A stretch of DNA of 64,000 nt from Mycobacterium asiaticum (GTDB lineage Bacteria; Actinomycetota; Actinomycetes; Mycobacteriales; Mycobacteriaceae), in contig NZ_LZMH01000005.1 in the NCBI RefSeq assembly GCF_001673635.1, positions 1 through 64,000 on the forward strand, given 5' to 3'. The notes under the pieces are model-generated. The model did not search any database. It saw only the letters and a program-made list of their open reading frames with translations, and had not been told where the DNA came from. Position 1 is the first letter of the stretch, and each line of letters opens with the position of its first letter. The position numbers and the translations under genes were made by a program. This document shows, piece after piece, positions 35,880 to 43,475 of the stretch.

Positions 35880-36038
35880 GGTTGACCCCTGAACAACGTC
35901 GTTCGCGTCGTGTATGCACTTCATTGCAACAAATGCAGGCTCAAATGTAACGTCCCGGTTCGAACAAGACCAGGACTTGGCTGATGTCCGTTCCAAGTTG
36001 AGACCGCTACCGACGGCCTGGTCAGGACGGGAAGCCGG

Positions 36039-36323
36039 ATGCACGACACTGGGAAAGTCGACTGCCAGCGTGGCCCGTACTGCGCGTGGGCGGTCATCGC
36101 AATCGGGCTGTCGCACTTTCTCTGGCCAAGCGCATTCGATCCCATCAACCGGCTCGCGTTCCCGCGATATCCGCGCCGATTCACCTACGTCAATGGTGCT
36201 ATTGAAACCGCGATCGGGGTTCTGATGGTCCGCTCAGAAACCCGTCGGCTCTCGAGGGTGGCGGGCGCGTGCTACGCCACTTATCTGGCCGGCAATGTAG
36301 CCCGACATAAGCGACGGATTTAG
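36039..36323 (+). CDS. Small DoxX-like membrane protein
   Basis: This 94-aa protein has two or three hydrophobic segments (CAWAVIAIGLSHFLW; AIETAIGVLMV; YATYLAGNVAR) and the pattern SHFLWPSAFDPINRLAFPRYPRRFTYVNGAIE, which is typical of short DoxX-like membrane proteins of actinobacteria. ATG 36039 follows a weak GGACGGGAAG ribosome-binding site. It is divergent from the P450 gene and converges on the aldehyde dehydrogenase gene, ending 15 bases before that gene's stop. Function is unknown; terminal oxidase association in other DoxX proteins should not be assumed. Confidence 0.65.
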   Translation: MHDTGKVDCQRGPYCAWAVIAIGLSHFLWPSAFDPINRLAFPRYPRRFTYVNGAIETAIGVLMVRSETRRLSRVAGACYATYLAGNVARHKRRI

Positions 36324-36338
36324 TTGCGGCGCGGCGTC

Positions 36339-37826
36339 TTACGAGCCGACGGGATAACCCACCGATTTGACCTCGGTGTACTGGTCGAAGCCGGCCACAC
36401 CGTTCTGGCGCCCCACCCCGCTGTACTTGTAACCGCCGAAGGGAGTGTCGGCACCGTACGGAGCGCCACCGTTGACGCCGATGAAGCCGGCCCGGATGCG
36501 CCGCGCCACCGCCAGCGAGCGTTCCAGCGAACCCGACATCACGTTGCCCGCCAGGCCGTACCTGCTGGTGTTGGCGATCCGGATCGCGTCCTCCTCGTCG
36601 TCGAACGGGATGACCGACAACACCGGCCCGAAGATCTCTTCCTGGGCAATCGTCATCGAGTTGTCGACATCGGTGAAAAGCGTTGGGCGGACGAAGAATC
36701 CCTTGTCAAACCCGGTTTCGGCGTCCGGCCCGCCGACCAGGGCCGTCGCCCCCTCCTCGACACCCTTGCGGATATAACCCATCACCCGATCGCGCTGCCG
36801 CTCCGAAATGACCGGACCACAAAGGGCTCCGGGGTCCTGCGGGTCGCCGCAGGTGACGTTCTCGTAGATGCTCTTGAGGATCGCGACGCCCTCGTCGTAC
36901 CGCGACCGCGGCAGCAGCATCCGGGTCGGGTTGGCGCAACCCTGGCCGGCGTGCATGCACGGCGCGATCCCGATCGCGCAGGCCAGCCCGAAGTCGGCGT
37001 CTTCCAGAACGATCGTCGCCGATTTCCCGCCCAATTCCAGGAACAGCCGCTTCATGGTGGCGGCACCCTTTTCCATGATCCGCTGCCCCACCACCGTCGA
37101 GCCCGTGAACGAGATCAGGTCGACCTTCGGCGACAACGTGAGCTCCTCGCCCACAAAGTGATCCGAAGCGGTGACGACATTGACCACACCCGGCGGGATG
37201 TCGGTCTTCTCGGCGATCAACCGGCCCAGCCGGGTGGCGTTGAACGGAGTATTCGGGGCCGGCTTTAGCACCACGGTGTTGCCGGTGCCCAGGGCCTGGC
37301 CGAGCTTGTTCACGGTGACCTCGAACGGGAAGTTCCACGGCACGATCGCGCCGACCACGCCCACCGGTTCCCGCCACACCTTGATCGACGTGTTCGCACC
37401 CGTCAGGCTGATCACCCGGTCACCGAGGTCGGTCTCCCACGCGTACTCGTCGATCAGCCGGGCCGGGTACTTCAAGCCGTCGGCGAGCGGGGCATCCAGT
37501 TGCGGGCCGAAGGTGATCGCGCGCGGCGAACCGACCTCGAGAATCAGCTCCTCGCGCAGCTCCTCCTTCTCCTCCTCGATCGCGTCGTGCAACTGCAGCA
37601 GACAGCGCTTGCGCAACTCGCGGTTGGTCGACCAGTCGCTCTCGTCGAAGGCCCGACGCGCGGCGTCGATGGCCCGGTGCATGTCCTCTTTCGACGCGTC
37701 CGCCACCTCACCGAGCGGCTCCTCGGTGGCCGGGTTGAGATTGGTGAAGGTGCCGGCCTGGCCGTCGACGAGCTTGCCGTCGATCATCATCTTCGGCTCG
37801 AACCGGACCTTTACAGTGTCAGCCAT
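36339..37826 (-). CDS. Aldehyde dehydrogenase
   Basis: This 495-aa NAD(P)-dependent aldehyde dehydrogenase oxidises an aldehyde to the acid. Catalytic residues E264 (FLELGGKSATIV) and C297 (HAGQGCANPTRML) are in place, and the cofactor-binding stretches VPWNFPFEVTVNKLGQAL and FTGSTVVGQRIM are intact. The ATG overlaps by eight bases a small ORF that follows the P450 gene. It is the last gene of the six-gene minus-strand operon from 42425, where the P450 and an SDR would provide the alcohol and aldehyde it consumes. Confidence 0.94.
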   Translation of the reverse strand: MADTVKVRFEPKMMIDGKLVDGQAGTFTNLNPATEEPLGEVADASKEDMHRAIDAARRAFDESDWSTNRELRKRCLLQLHDAIEEEKEELREELILEVGSPRAITFGPQLDAPLADGLKYPARLIDEYAWETDLGDRVISLTGANTSIKVWREPVGVVGAIVPWNFPFEVTVNKLGQALGTGNTVVLKPAPNTPFNATRLGRLIAEKTDIPPGVVNVVTASDHFVGEELTLSPKVDLISFTGSTVVGQRIMEKGAATMKRLFLELGGKSATIVLEDADFGLACAIGIAPCMHAGQGCANPTRMLLPRSRYDEGVAILKSIYENVTCGDPQDPGALCGPVISERQRDRVMGYIRKGVEEGATALVGGPDAETGFDKGFFVRPTLFTDVDNSMTIAQEEIFGPVLSVIPFDDEEDAIRIANTSRYGLAGNVMSGSLERSLAVARRIRAGFIGVNGGAPYGADTPFGGYKYSGVGRQNGVAGFDQYTEVKSVGYPVGS

Positions 37827-37956
37827 ATCTGTTCAGCTCTCTTTCGACGATGCGCTGGTTGAGGCGCCGGGACCAAAAATTGCCTACGGATGCCATCCCC
37901 ACGACGGCTCCCCTACGGAGAGCCTTACCGGAAACTAGCCGATTGGCAAGTTGCAA
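37819..37956 (-). CDS. Small basic ORF between P450 and aldehyde dehydrogenase genes
   Basis: The 45-codon frame (TTG 37956, TGA 37821-37819) encodes a basic peptide containing RLVSGKALRRGAVVGMASVG and ending RIVERELNRYG. A GGGAG sequence overlapping the P450 stop lies about 10 bases upstream, and the ORF stop overlaps the aldehyde dehydrogenase ATG by eight bases (ATGGCTGA), the same overlap type as between two other genes of the operon. That geometry supports translation. No family is recognised and the TTG start is uncertain. Confidence 0.42.
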   Translation of the reverse strand: MQLANRLVSGKALRRGAVVGMASVGNFWSRRLNQRIVERELNRYG

Positions 37957-37970
37957 CTTCGAAACACTCC

Positions 37971-39188
37971 CTACTGGGGGTCGAACAGAACCGGTACCGA
38001 CGTCGGTGACCGGAACACCTGACCGCGAACATGTGGGTCGTCGACGTCGGGATCCAGCCGTAGATTCGGCAGCCGATCGAGCAACAGATTGATCGCGGTG
38101 CGCATCTCCAGTCGGGCCAGGTGCATGCCCAGACAGACGTGCACGCCGTGTCCCCAACCCAGGTGCGCGCGGGCCTGCCGATGGATGTCGAACTTGTCCG
38201 GGTCGGGATAGCGGTCCTCTTGACGGTTCGCCGCGCCCAGCATCGGCATCACCGTCGCGCCGGCCGGGATAGCCACCCCACCCAGCTCGGTGTCGCGGGT
38301 CGCCACCCGGGTGATGGTGAGCAGCGGCGACTCCCACCGCACGCCTTCTTCGATCGCCTGCGGCAGCAGCGATCGATCGGCGCGGATCGAGTCCAACTGG
38401 TCCGGATTGGACAGCAGCGCCAGCAGCAGGCTGCCCAGCGACCGATAGGTCGTCTCCACACCCGCCGGGAGCAGCAGTCGCAGGAACGAGAAGATCTCCT
38501 CGTCGGCGAGCTTCTCGCCGTCGATCTCGGCCGCGCCCAACGCGCTGATCAGATCGTCCTTCGGCTCGGCGCGGCGCGCCTCGAGAATGGGTGCGAAGTA
38601 TTCGCACAACGCAGAGGCGGCCGCCAGTCCCCGTTCGGGGTTCATCAGCCAGCTGAGCAACGAGATCGACCAGCGCTGGAATTGCGGGTAGTCCTGCTCC
38701 GGCAAGCCGAGCAGGCCCGCTATGACCTGGCTGGGATAGTCGAAGGTGAACTCCTTCACCAGATCCGCTTTGCCATTCGGCGCGAACTTGTCGATCAGGC
38801 TGTTGGCGACCCGGCCGACCAACTCGTCCTGCCAGCGCGCCAATGACTTCTGCGAGAAGGCCTTCGACACCAGTGACCGCAGCCGACCGTGCACCGGTTC
38901 GTCCATGCCGAGCATGACACGCTCGCCGAGCACCGGGCCGAACGCGGCGATGACGGCCGCCGACGAGAAGGTCTCGTTGTCACGCAGCATCTGCTGGATG
39001 TCCTCGTGGCGATACACGATGAACATCGGCAACGACTCCTCGTGCGGCAGGGCGCCCGAGGTCTCCAGGCGTTGCACCGGTTCCTCGCGACGCAACCGGG
39101 CCAACTCGGTGTACGGGTCGCGAACGTCGCCGGAGATGGCGTCGTCGAAGGCGCCGAAGTCCTCCAGATCGTCGAATAGCTGTTCCAT
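37971..39188 (-). CDS. Cytochrome P450 of the AveC/MoxR regulon
   Basis: This 405-aa soluble P450 has I-helix motif LLPAGVETTYRSLGSL, E-x-x-R (EEGVRWE), and heme loop GWGHGVHVCLGMHLARLEMR with ligand C352. The phenylalanine that normally opens the heme signature is Trp here (W345). It starts three bases after the SDR stop. In the operon it would insert oxygen into a hydrophobic substrate, with the SDR and aldehyde dehydrogenase taking the product onward. Electron-transfer partners are not encoded in the window. Confidence 0.93.
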   Translation of the reverse strand: MEQLFDDLEDFGAFDDAISGDVRDPYTELARLRREEPVQRLETSGALPHEESLPMFIVYRHEDIQQMLRDNETFSSAAVIAAFGPVLGERVMLGMDEPVHGRLRSLVSKAFSQKSLARWQDELVGRVANSLIDKFAPNGKADLVKEFTFDYPSQVIAGLLGLPEQDYPQFQRWSISLLSWLMNPERGLAAASALCEYFAPILEARRAEPKDDLISALGAAEIDGEKLADEEIFSFLRLLLPAGVETTYRSLGSLLLALLSNPDQLDSIRADRSLLPQAIEEGVRWESPLLTITRVATRDTELGGVAIPAGATVMPMLGAANRQEDRYPDPDKFDIHRQARAHLGWGHGVHVCLGMHLARLEMRTAINLLLDRLPNLRLDPDVDDPHVRGQVFRSPTSVPVLFDPQ

Positions 39189-39191
39189 TTA

Positions 39192-40184
39192 TCAGTCCCC
39201 TTCATTCGCCTTGCCGCGCCGCGCCGCCAGCGCAGCCAGACGCTGCAGTACGGGCTGCGGAAGAACGCGCGCGGCGAAAACCATCCCTCGTTGAGCAGCC
39301 GTCAGTGGATAGGCCCCGCCGCGCATCGAACCCTGCCTCGGTATGCCCAGCACGATGCGGGACACCTGATGCATGCCGGAAGCGGGAAGAACCCTGTTGA
39401 GCGCCAACAACATCGATGCATCCAGACCGACTCCGCGGCGGCGGAACGGTCGCTGGTCGTGGAGCGCCTTGACCAGTCCGTCGGTGAACCGCTCCGGTGG
39501 CCGGGCGAAACTGACCGCGAAGCGCCCGCGGGTGTTCATGGTGTGGTGCAGCCGCGCGTAAGGGCCGTCGAAGTTACGGTCATCAATGGTGCCCGCGTCG
39601 GTGATGATCTCGGTGTCATAGGTGCCCGCCACCAAGACGGTGACACCGAGACCGAAGGGCGCGATCTCGCACGCCAGCGATTCACCCCACCGCTCCATGG
39701 CTCCCTTGGCCGCCGAGTAGGGCGCCGTGCCCGGCTGACCACGCACCCCGGCCGAGCTGGCGACCAGCACGATGCGTCCCTGCCCGGCGGCACGCATCGA
39801 GGGCAGCAGCGCCTGGGTCAGGGCGACCGGACCCAAGACGCTGGTGGTGAACATCTTCTGCCACAACGTCATATCGGTCTCTTCCACCATGCCCGCGGCG
39901 GAGATCCCCGCGTTGTGGACGAGCGCATACGGTGCGCCCACCGCTTCGTCGATCGCCTTGGCCGCGGCGGCGATGGACGCGGCATCGGTCAGGTCGAGTT
40001 GGACCGGGATCAGCCGGTCGTCGTCCTCCATCGCGCCAGTTGCTTGGCGTAGCAACGCAATACCTGGCTCCGGGGTACGCATGGCCGCGACGACCCGCCA
40101 CCCTTCGCGGTAAAGGCGAACGGCCGAGGCGAACCCGAGTCCGCGGGACGCGCCGGTGATGACGACGGTGCGGAGCTCAGCCAT
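39192..40184 (-). CDS. Short-chain dehydrogenase/reductase of the AveC/MoxR regulon
   Basis: This 330-aa SDR has the NAD(P)-binding motif ITGASRGLGFASA, NAG motif VHNAGISAAG, catalytic Ser in VASSAGVRGQ and Y-x3-K in APYSAAKGAMER. A longer than usual C-terminal region (about 230-330) includes LDASMLLALNRVLPASGMHQV and may associate with membrane. ATG 40184 overlaps the stop of the AveC-like gene by eight bases (ATGGCTGA). It likely oxidises an alcohol made by the adjacent P450 or reduces a ketone; direction is not determinable. Confidence 0.88.
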   Translation of the reverse strand: MAELRTVVITGASRGLGFASAVRLYREGWRVVAAMRTPEPGIALLRQATGAMEDDDRLIPVQLDLTDAASIAAAAKAIDEAVGAPYALVHNAGISAAGMVEETDMTLWQKMFTTSVLGPVALTQALLPSMRAAGQGRIVLVASSAGVRGQPGTAPYSAAKGAMERWGESLACEIAPFGLGVTVLVAGTYDTEIITDAGTIDDRNFDGPYARLHHTMNTRGRFAVSFARPPERFTDGLVKALHDQRPFRRRGVGLDASMLLALNRVLPASGMHQVSRIVLGIPRQGSMRGGAYPLTAAQRGMVFAARVLPQPVLQRLAALAARRGKANEGD

Positions 40185-41304
40185 TCTTGCTCGCACAGGG
40201 GCCTTGGCCCGGTGGCGGCGGGTCGACGTGCGGGCGTCCGTCGGGCTGCCCGCTCATCCAGGTCGACCAAATGCCCACCGAGAACGGCCCCTGGGCGCCC
40301 GCCTTCTCGTAGAACCCTTGCGGGTCATAAACTTTCGCCTCGGGGTAGGGCCACGGACAGGCCACCGACGTTGCCAACTTGCTGGTCTTGATGGCGGCGA
40401 ACCAGCCGCCGTACGCGAAGTACGAGACGTTGATGATGGCGAACATGACCAGGAACGTCCCCAGCACCGGCCGGCTCGGGAACAGTTTGGCCTTCGCCGC
40501 CAGCTTCTCGGCCACCGATTTTCCGGTGTCATCGCGGTAGACCAGGATTGCCGCCGGCACCATCACGAACGTCACCGAGAACGACTCCCAGATCAGCGGG
40601 AACTGGAAAGTCGTGCCAGTGAACACCGAACCCCACGGGATCACCTGCGAGTAGATGTACATGCCCCAGTGCGTCAGCGTGATCTCGAGGAAGGCGTCCA
40701 TGACGAAGCCGAACACCATGGTGATCAAGCCCAGGCTGATCAACGGGTGCCGCGAAACGAACGACTCGGGGCCGCGTTTCGCCTGTTGCTTGCGCAGTAG
40801 CCAGACCGCGGGGAAATAAGGACCGAAATAGAACATGACATAACCGAATACAACGAACGGCTCCACCGTCGGCGACAGCGACACCAGCGGCCAGGACTCC
40901 GGCCAGTGGATCAGGTCGGGGTTGTACACCGCGAACGGCGCCCAGTTCATGATCGGGTCCTGCCATACGATCAGCGTGGTGCACAGGAACATCAGCATCG
41001 CCGGGCTGCCCGGATTCCGGCGCCAGCCCCTGATGAACACGATCAGCAGGACGAGCAGCGCGACCGCAGTGGCGCTGTCGAGGAAGGTGATGTAGTCCAG
41101 GCCGAACATGAACTTGACCGGCCGGGGTCGGCCCTCGACATTCGGGTTGGCCACGCGCGGATCCAGTGCGGTGCGACACACCGAGATGAACATCAGCGCG
41201 AACGCCGCCAGGGCGGCGCCGGCAATCCAACGGCCCCAATTGATCTGACGAGGCGCCGGGGCCTGCGCCGTATCGGGAGGCAGCGAGGTCTGGTCGGTAC
41301 TCAT
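40177..41304 (-). CDS. Spirocyclase AveC-like integral membrane protein
   Basis: This 375-aa polytopic membrane protein resembles the AveC family, named after the avermectin spirocyclase/dehydratase. Recognisable features are about seven to eight hydrophobic helices, the NVEGRPRPVKFMFGLDYITFLDSAT segment, LIVWQDPIMNWAPFAVYNPDLIHWPESWP, FLEITLTHWGMYIYSQ, and a Pro-rich cytoplasmic C-terminus. Mycobacteria carry such proteins without avermectin genes and their reaction is not established. ATG 41304 begins two bases after the stop of the binding-protein gene; a TTG at 41310 is less likely. A membrane-embedded cyclase, dehydratase or hydroxylase-like role on a lipophilic substrate is inferred. 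Confidence 0.8.
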   Translation of the reverse strand: MSTDQTSLPPDTAQAPAPRQINWGRWIAGAALAAFALMFISVCRTALDPRVANPNVEGRPRPVKFMFGLDYITFLDSATAVALLVLLIVFIRGWRRNPGSPAMLMFLCTTLIVWQDPIMNWAPFAVYNPDLIHWPESWPLVSLSPTVEPFVVFGYVMFYFGPYFPAVWLLRKQQAKRGPESFVSRHPLISLGLITMVFGFVMDAFLEITLTHWGMYIYSQVIPWGSVFTGTTFQFPLIWESFSVTFVMVPAAILVYRDDTGKSVAEKLAAKAKLFPSRPVLGTFLVMFAIINVSYFAYGGWFAAIKTSKLATSVACPWPYPEAKVYDPQGFYEKAGAQGPFSVGIWSTWMSGQPDGRPHVDPPPPGQGPCASKNG

Positions 41305-41306
41305 GG

Positions 41307-42425
41307 TCAACTGTCCTCTCCGAAGCGATCAACCAGGTGCGAGTTGACGCCGTCGGCATCCAAGGTCCGTGCCACCAGATAGCCGGCGCCCATCCACGCC
41401 CGCCGCGTCCACTTGCCGAAGGACACCCGGGTGCCGGGCGCACCCGAGGCGGCCGGCAGCATCTTCACCCGTTCCAACGCCTCTTTGACCCCGCGCGGGC
41501 TGAGCGGGTGCGCGTCGCTGAACGCCCGCACCAAGGTGGCGGCGACGTCGCGGTTGACTACCGTCACGCAGTACTCCGGGCGACTGCCGTTGTATTTCTG
41601 GGCATAGGTGTCCAGGAAGTCCTGTCCGATCCGGTTCGCCTCGTCGTACTGATCGATACCGGTCCAGCCCATGAACGCATTCCACATGATCGGGTTCACC
41701 CAGGCGTTCTGCCACGCGGTGGTGGTGAACCGGGGCGGATCCCAGCCCAGCGCTTCAAGTGCCGGGTTGATGAAGACGATGCCGAAACCGAAGCCGAGGT
41801 GCACGATCGCCTCGGCCTTAGCCTCATGCAGCGTTCGCACGGCGCCATTGATGTCTTGAGCGGTCTGGGCGATGGAAACCTCGGCGACGATCCGAATGCC
41901 CTTGCGGCGGCACGCGCTTCGCAGATTCTTCAGGTAGCTCTCGCCGATCAGGCTCTGCTCCACCAGAACACCAATCTCGGCGAGGCCGCGTTTGGCCACC
42001 AGATCGGCGATGAAGATCGGCTCGTCGGTCATCGACCCCTGCGGAAAGGAGAACGTCCACTCCCCCAGCCAGTCGTCGGTGCCGGTTACGCTGATCGCCG
42101 GCACCTTGAATCGCTCTTCGATCGCCTCACGCAGCGGCACGCAGTTGTCGGTGATATTCGGCCCGAACACGACCAGGCAGCCCTCGTCGACCAGTTCGCC
42201 GTACGCGTCGATCACCGCCTTGACCGAACCCTTGGGCAGCCCCTCCACTTCGCGGTAGATCATCTGCACGGGGCGGTCCATCACACCCTGCTGCAACGCC
42301 TCCTCGAAAACCAGGTCGAAAGTCTGGGTGAACGAAGCGAACAGCTCCTCCGGAAATCCGGGCGGAAGCCGGAAGTCCATCAGGTAGCCGACCTTGATCG
42401 GTTCTGCCGTGCTTTCGTAGGACAT
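41307..42425 (-). CDS. Branched-chain-amino-acid-type substrate-binding protein without signal peptide
   Basis: This 372-aa type I periplasmic-binding-fold protein is of the Leu/Ile/Val-binding/AmiC kind (IKVGYLMDFRLPPGF; VVFGPNITDNCVPLREAI; VPAISVTGTDDWLG; IGVLVEQSLIGESYLKNL; NPALEALGWDPPRF). It begins MSYESTAEPIKVGYLMD with no hydrophobic leader, so it should stay in the cytoplasm, and no ABC permease or ATPase genes are near. It is therefore more likely a small-molecule sensor or carrier than a transport component. It heads the operon PBP-AveC-SDR-P450-small ORF-ALDH and has a shared 18-bp palindrome 42 bases upstream of its ATG. Confidence 0.84.
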   Translation of the reverse strand: MSYESTAEPIKVGYLMDFRLPPGFPEELFASFTQTFDLVFEEALQQGVMDRPVQMIYREVEGLPKGSVKAVIDAYGELVDEGCLVVFGPNITDNCVPLREAIEERFKVPAISVTGTDDWLGEWTFSFPQGSMTDEPIFIADLVAKRGLAEIGVLVEQSLIGESYLKNLRSACRRKGIRIVAEVSIAQTAQDINGAVRTLHEAKAEAIVHLGFGFGIVFINPALEALGWDPPRFTTTAWQNAWVNPIMWNAFMGWTGIDQYDEANRIGQDFLDTYAQKYNGSRPEYCVTVVNRDVAATLVRAFSDAHPLSPRGVKEALERVKMLPAASGAPGTRVSFGKWTRRAWMGAGYLVARTLDADGVNSHLVDRFGEDS

Positions 42426-42467
42426 CAGACCTCCCGGTGGACGAGCACCTTGCTTGGCTGAGCCGCT

Positions 42468-42485
42468 CGACCTAATATTTGTTCA
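42468..42485. promoter_or_regulatory. Regulon palindrome, site A
   Basis: The minus-strand reading TGAACAAATATTAGGTCG matches the regulon consensus GGAMCARATMTTTGKTYN at 14 of 17 defined positions. It lies 42 bases upstream of the binding-protein gene, between it and the MoxR gene stop. It is the most diverged of the five sites but keeps almost all shared columns. Confidence 0.65.
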
Positions 42486-42515
42486 CACCCTAGCGGCGGC
42501 GATATGCAGCGTCAA

Positions 42516-43361
42516 TCATCGTGGTCCCGCGCCGAGGTATACATCGACCATCTCGTCGAGCGCCCGCCCCACCGCGGCGTCGTCAGTGAGCGGTCCGGCA
42601 ATCGCGGCCCGCGCCGCCTCGGCGATCGGCAGACCCTCGGCGACGAGCCGGCCCGCGGCGATGAGCACCCGGGTGGATGCGACCTCGCGCAAGCCACCTG
42701 TCTCCAGTCGCCGGATCGCTTGGCCGAACCGCACCAGCTCCGCCGCGGTCGATCCGTCCACCCCCGCCTCGTGGGCCACGATCTCCTGCTCGAGTTCGGG
42801 TGCCGGAAAACCGAATTCGATGGCGACCATGCGCTGCCGGGTGGAGTCTTTGAGGTCCTTGAGCACGCTCTGATAGCCCGGGTTGTACGACACCACCAAG
42901 CCGAATCCGGGAGCAACGTCCAGCGTCACACCGAGTCGCTCAATCGGGAGTTGCCGCCGGTGGTCCGCCAGCGGATGCAACACCACGGTGGTGTCCTGCC
43001 GGGCCTCCACCACTTCGTCGAGATAGCAGATCGCACCCTCGCGCACCGCCCTGGTCAACGGGCCGTCGACCCACACCGTCTCGTCACCACGCAGCAGGTA
43101 CCGCCCGACCAGGTCGGCCGTGGTGAGGTCGTCGTGACAGGCGACGGTGATCAGCGGCCGGCCCAGGTCGTGCGCCATGGCCTCGACGAAGCGGGTTTTA
43201 CCGCAGCCGGTCGGACCCTTGAGGACCAGCGCCAGACCTTGACGGTAGGCAGCCTTGAAGATCGCCTCTTCGCGTCCGACCGCCGTGTAATAGGGCCGCA
43301 CCATTTCCGCCACCTCAGTGGCCGCACCGTTCCGCTGGGCAATGCCGGACTCGTTGGCCAT
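42516..43361 (-). CDS. MoxR/NorQ/CbbQ-type AAA+ ATPase
   Basis: This 281-aa AAA+ ATPase has Walker A GPTGCGKT (49-56), Walker B ICYLDEVVEA (D115-E116), sensor region FGLVVSYNPGYQ, and the CbbQ/NirQ C-terminal lid. MoxR ATPases work with a VWA-domain partner (here the protein encoded upstream at 43476-45173) to remodel or insert metal cofactors into client enzymes, as NorQ-NorD do for nitric oxide reductase and CbbQ-CbbO for Rubisco. Neither client is encoded here, so the target is open; P450, AveC-like protein or an enzyme encoded elsewhere are options. A regulon palindrome lies 32 bases upstream. Confidence 0.9.
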   Translation of the reverse strand: MANESGIAQRNGAATEVAEMVRPYYTAVGREEAIFKAAYRQGLALVLKGPTGCGKTRFVEAMAHDLGRPLITVACHDDLTTADLVGRYLLRGDETVWVDGPLTRAVREGAICYLDEVVEARQDTTVVLHPLADHRRQLPIERLGVTLDVAPGFGLVVSYNPGYQSVLKDLKDSTRQRMVAIEFGFPAPELEQEIVAHEAGVDGSTAAELVRFGQAIRRLETGGLREVASTRVLIAAGRLVAEGLPIAEAARAAIAGPLTDDAAVGRALDEMVDVYLGAGPR

Positions 43362-43393
43362 AACTTCCCTTCTGCCGTGCCCGGAGCCTATCC

Positions 43394-43411
43394 GGAACAG
43401 ATCTTTGTTTC
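43394..43411. promoter_or_regulatory. Regulon palindrome, site B
   Basis: GGAACAGATCTTTGTTTC lies between the VWA and MoxR genes, 32 bases upstream of the MoxR ATG. Half-sites GGAACAGAT and the inverted complement of TCTTTGTTTC are symmetric at most positions. Its presence suggests the MoxR gene has its own regulated promoter despite being only 114 bases from the VWA gene. Confidence 0.68.
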
Positions 43412-43475
43412 AAGTCTGACGCTGCACCGCGCGGCACCGCTACCCGGCCAACTGTGTTCTGGGACAGGGCATTAC

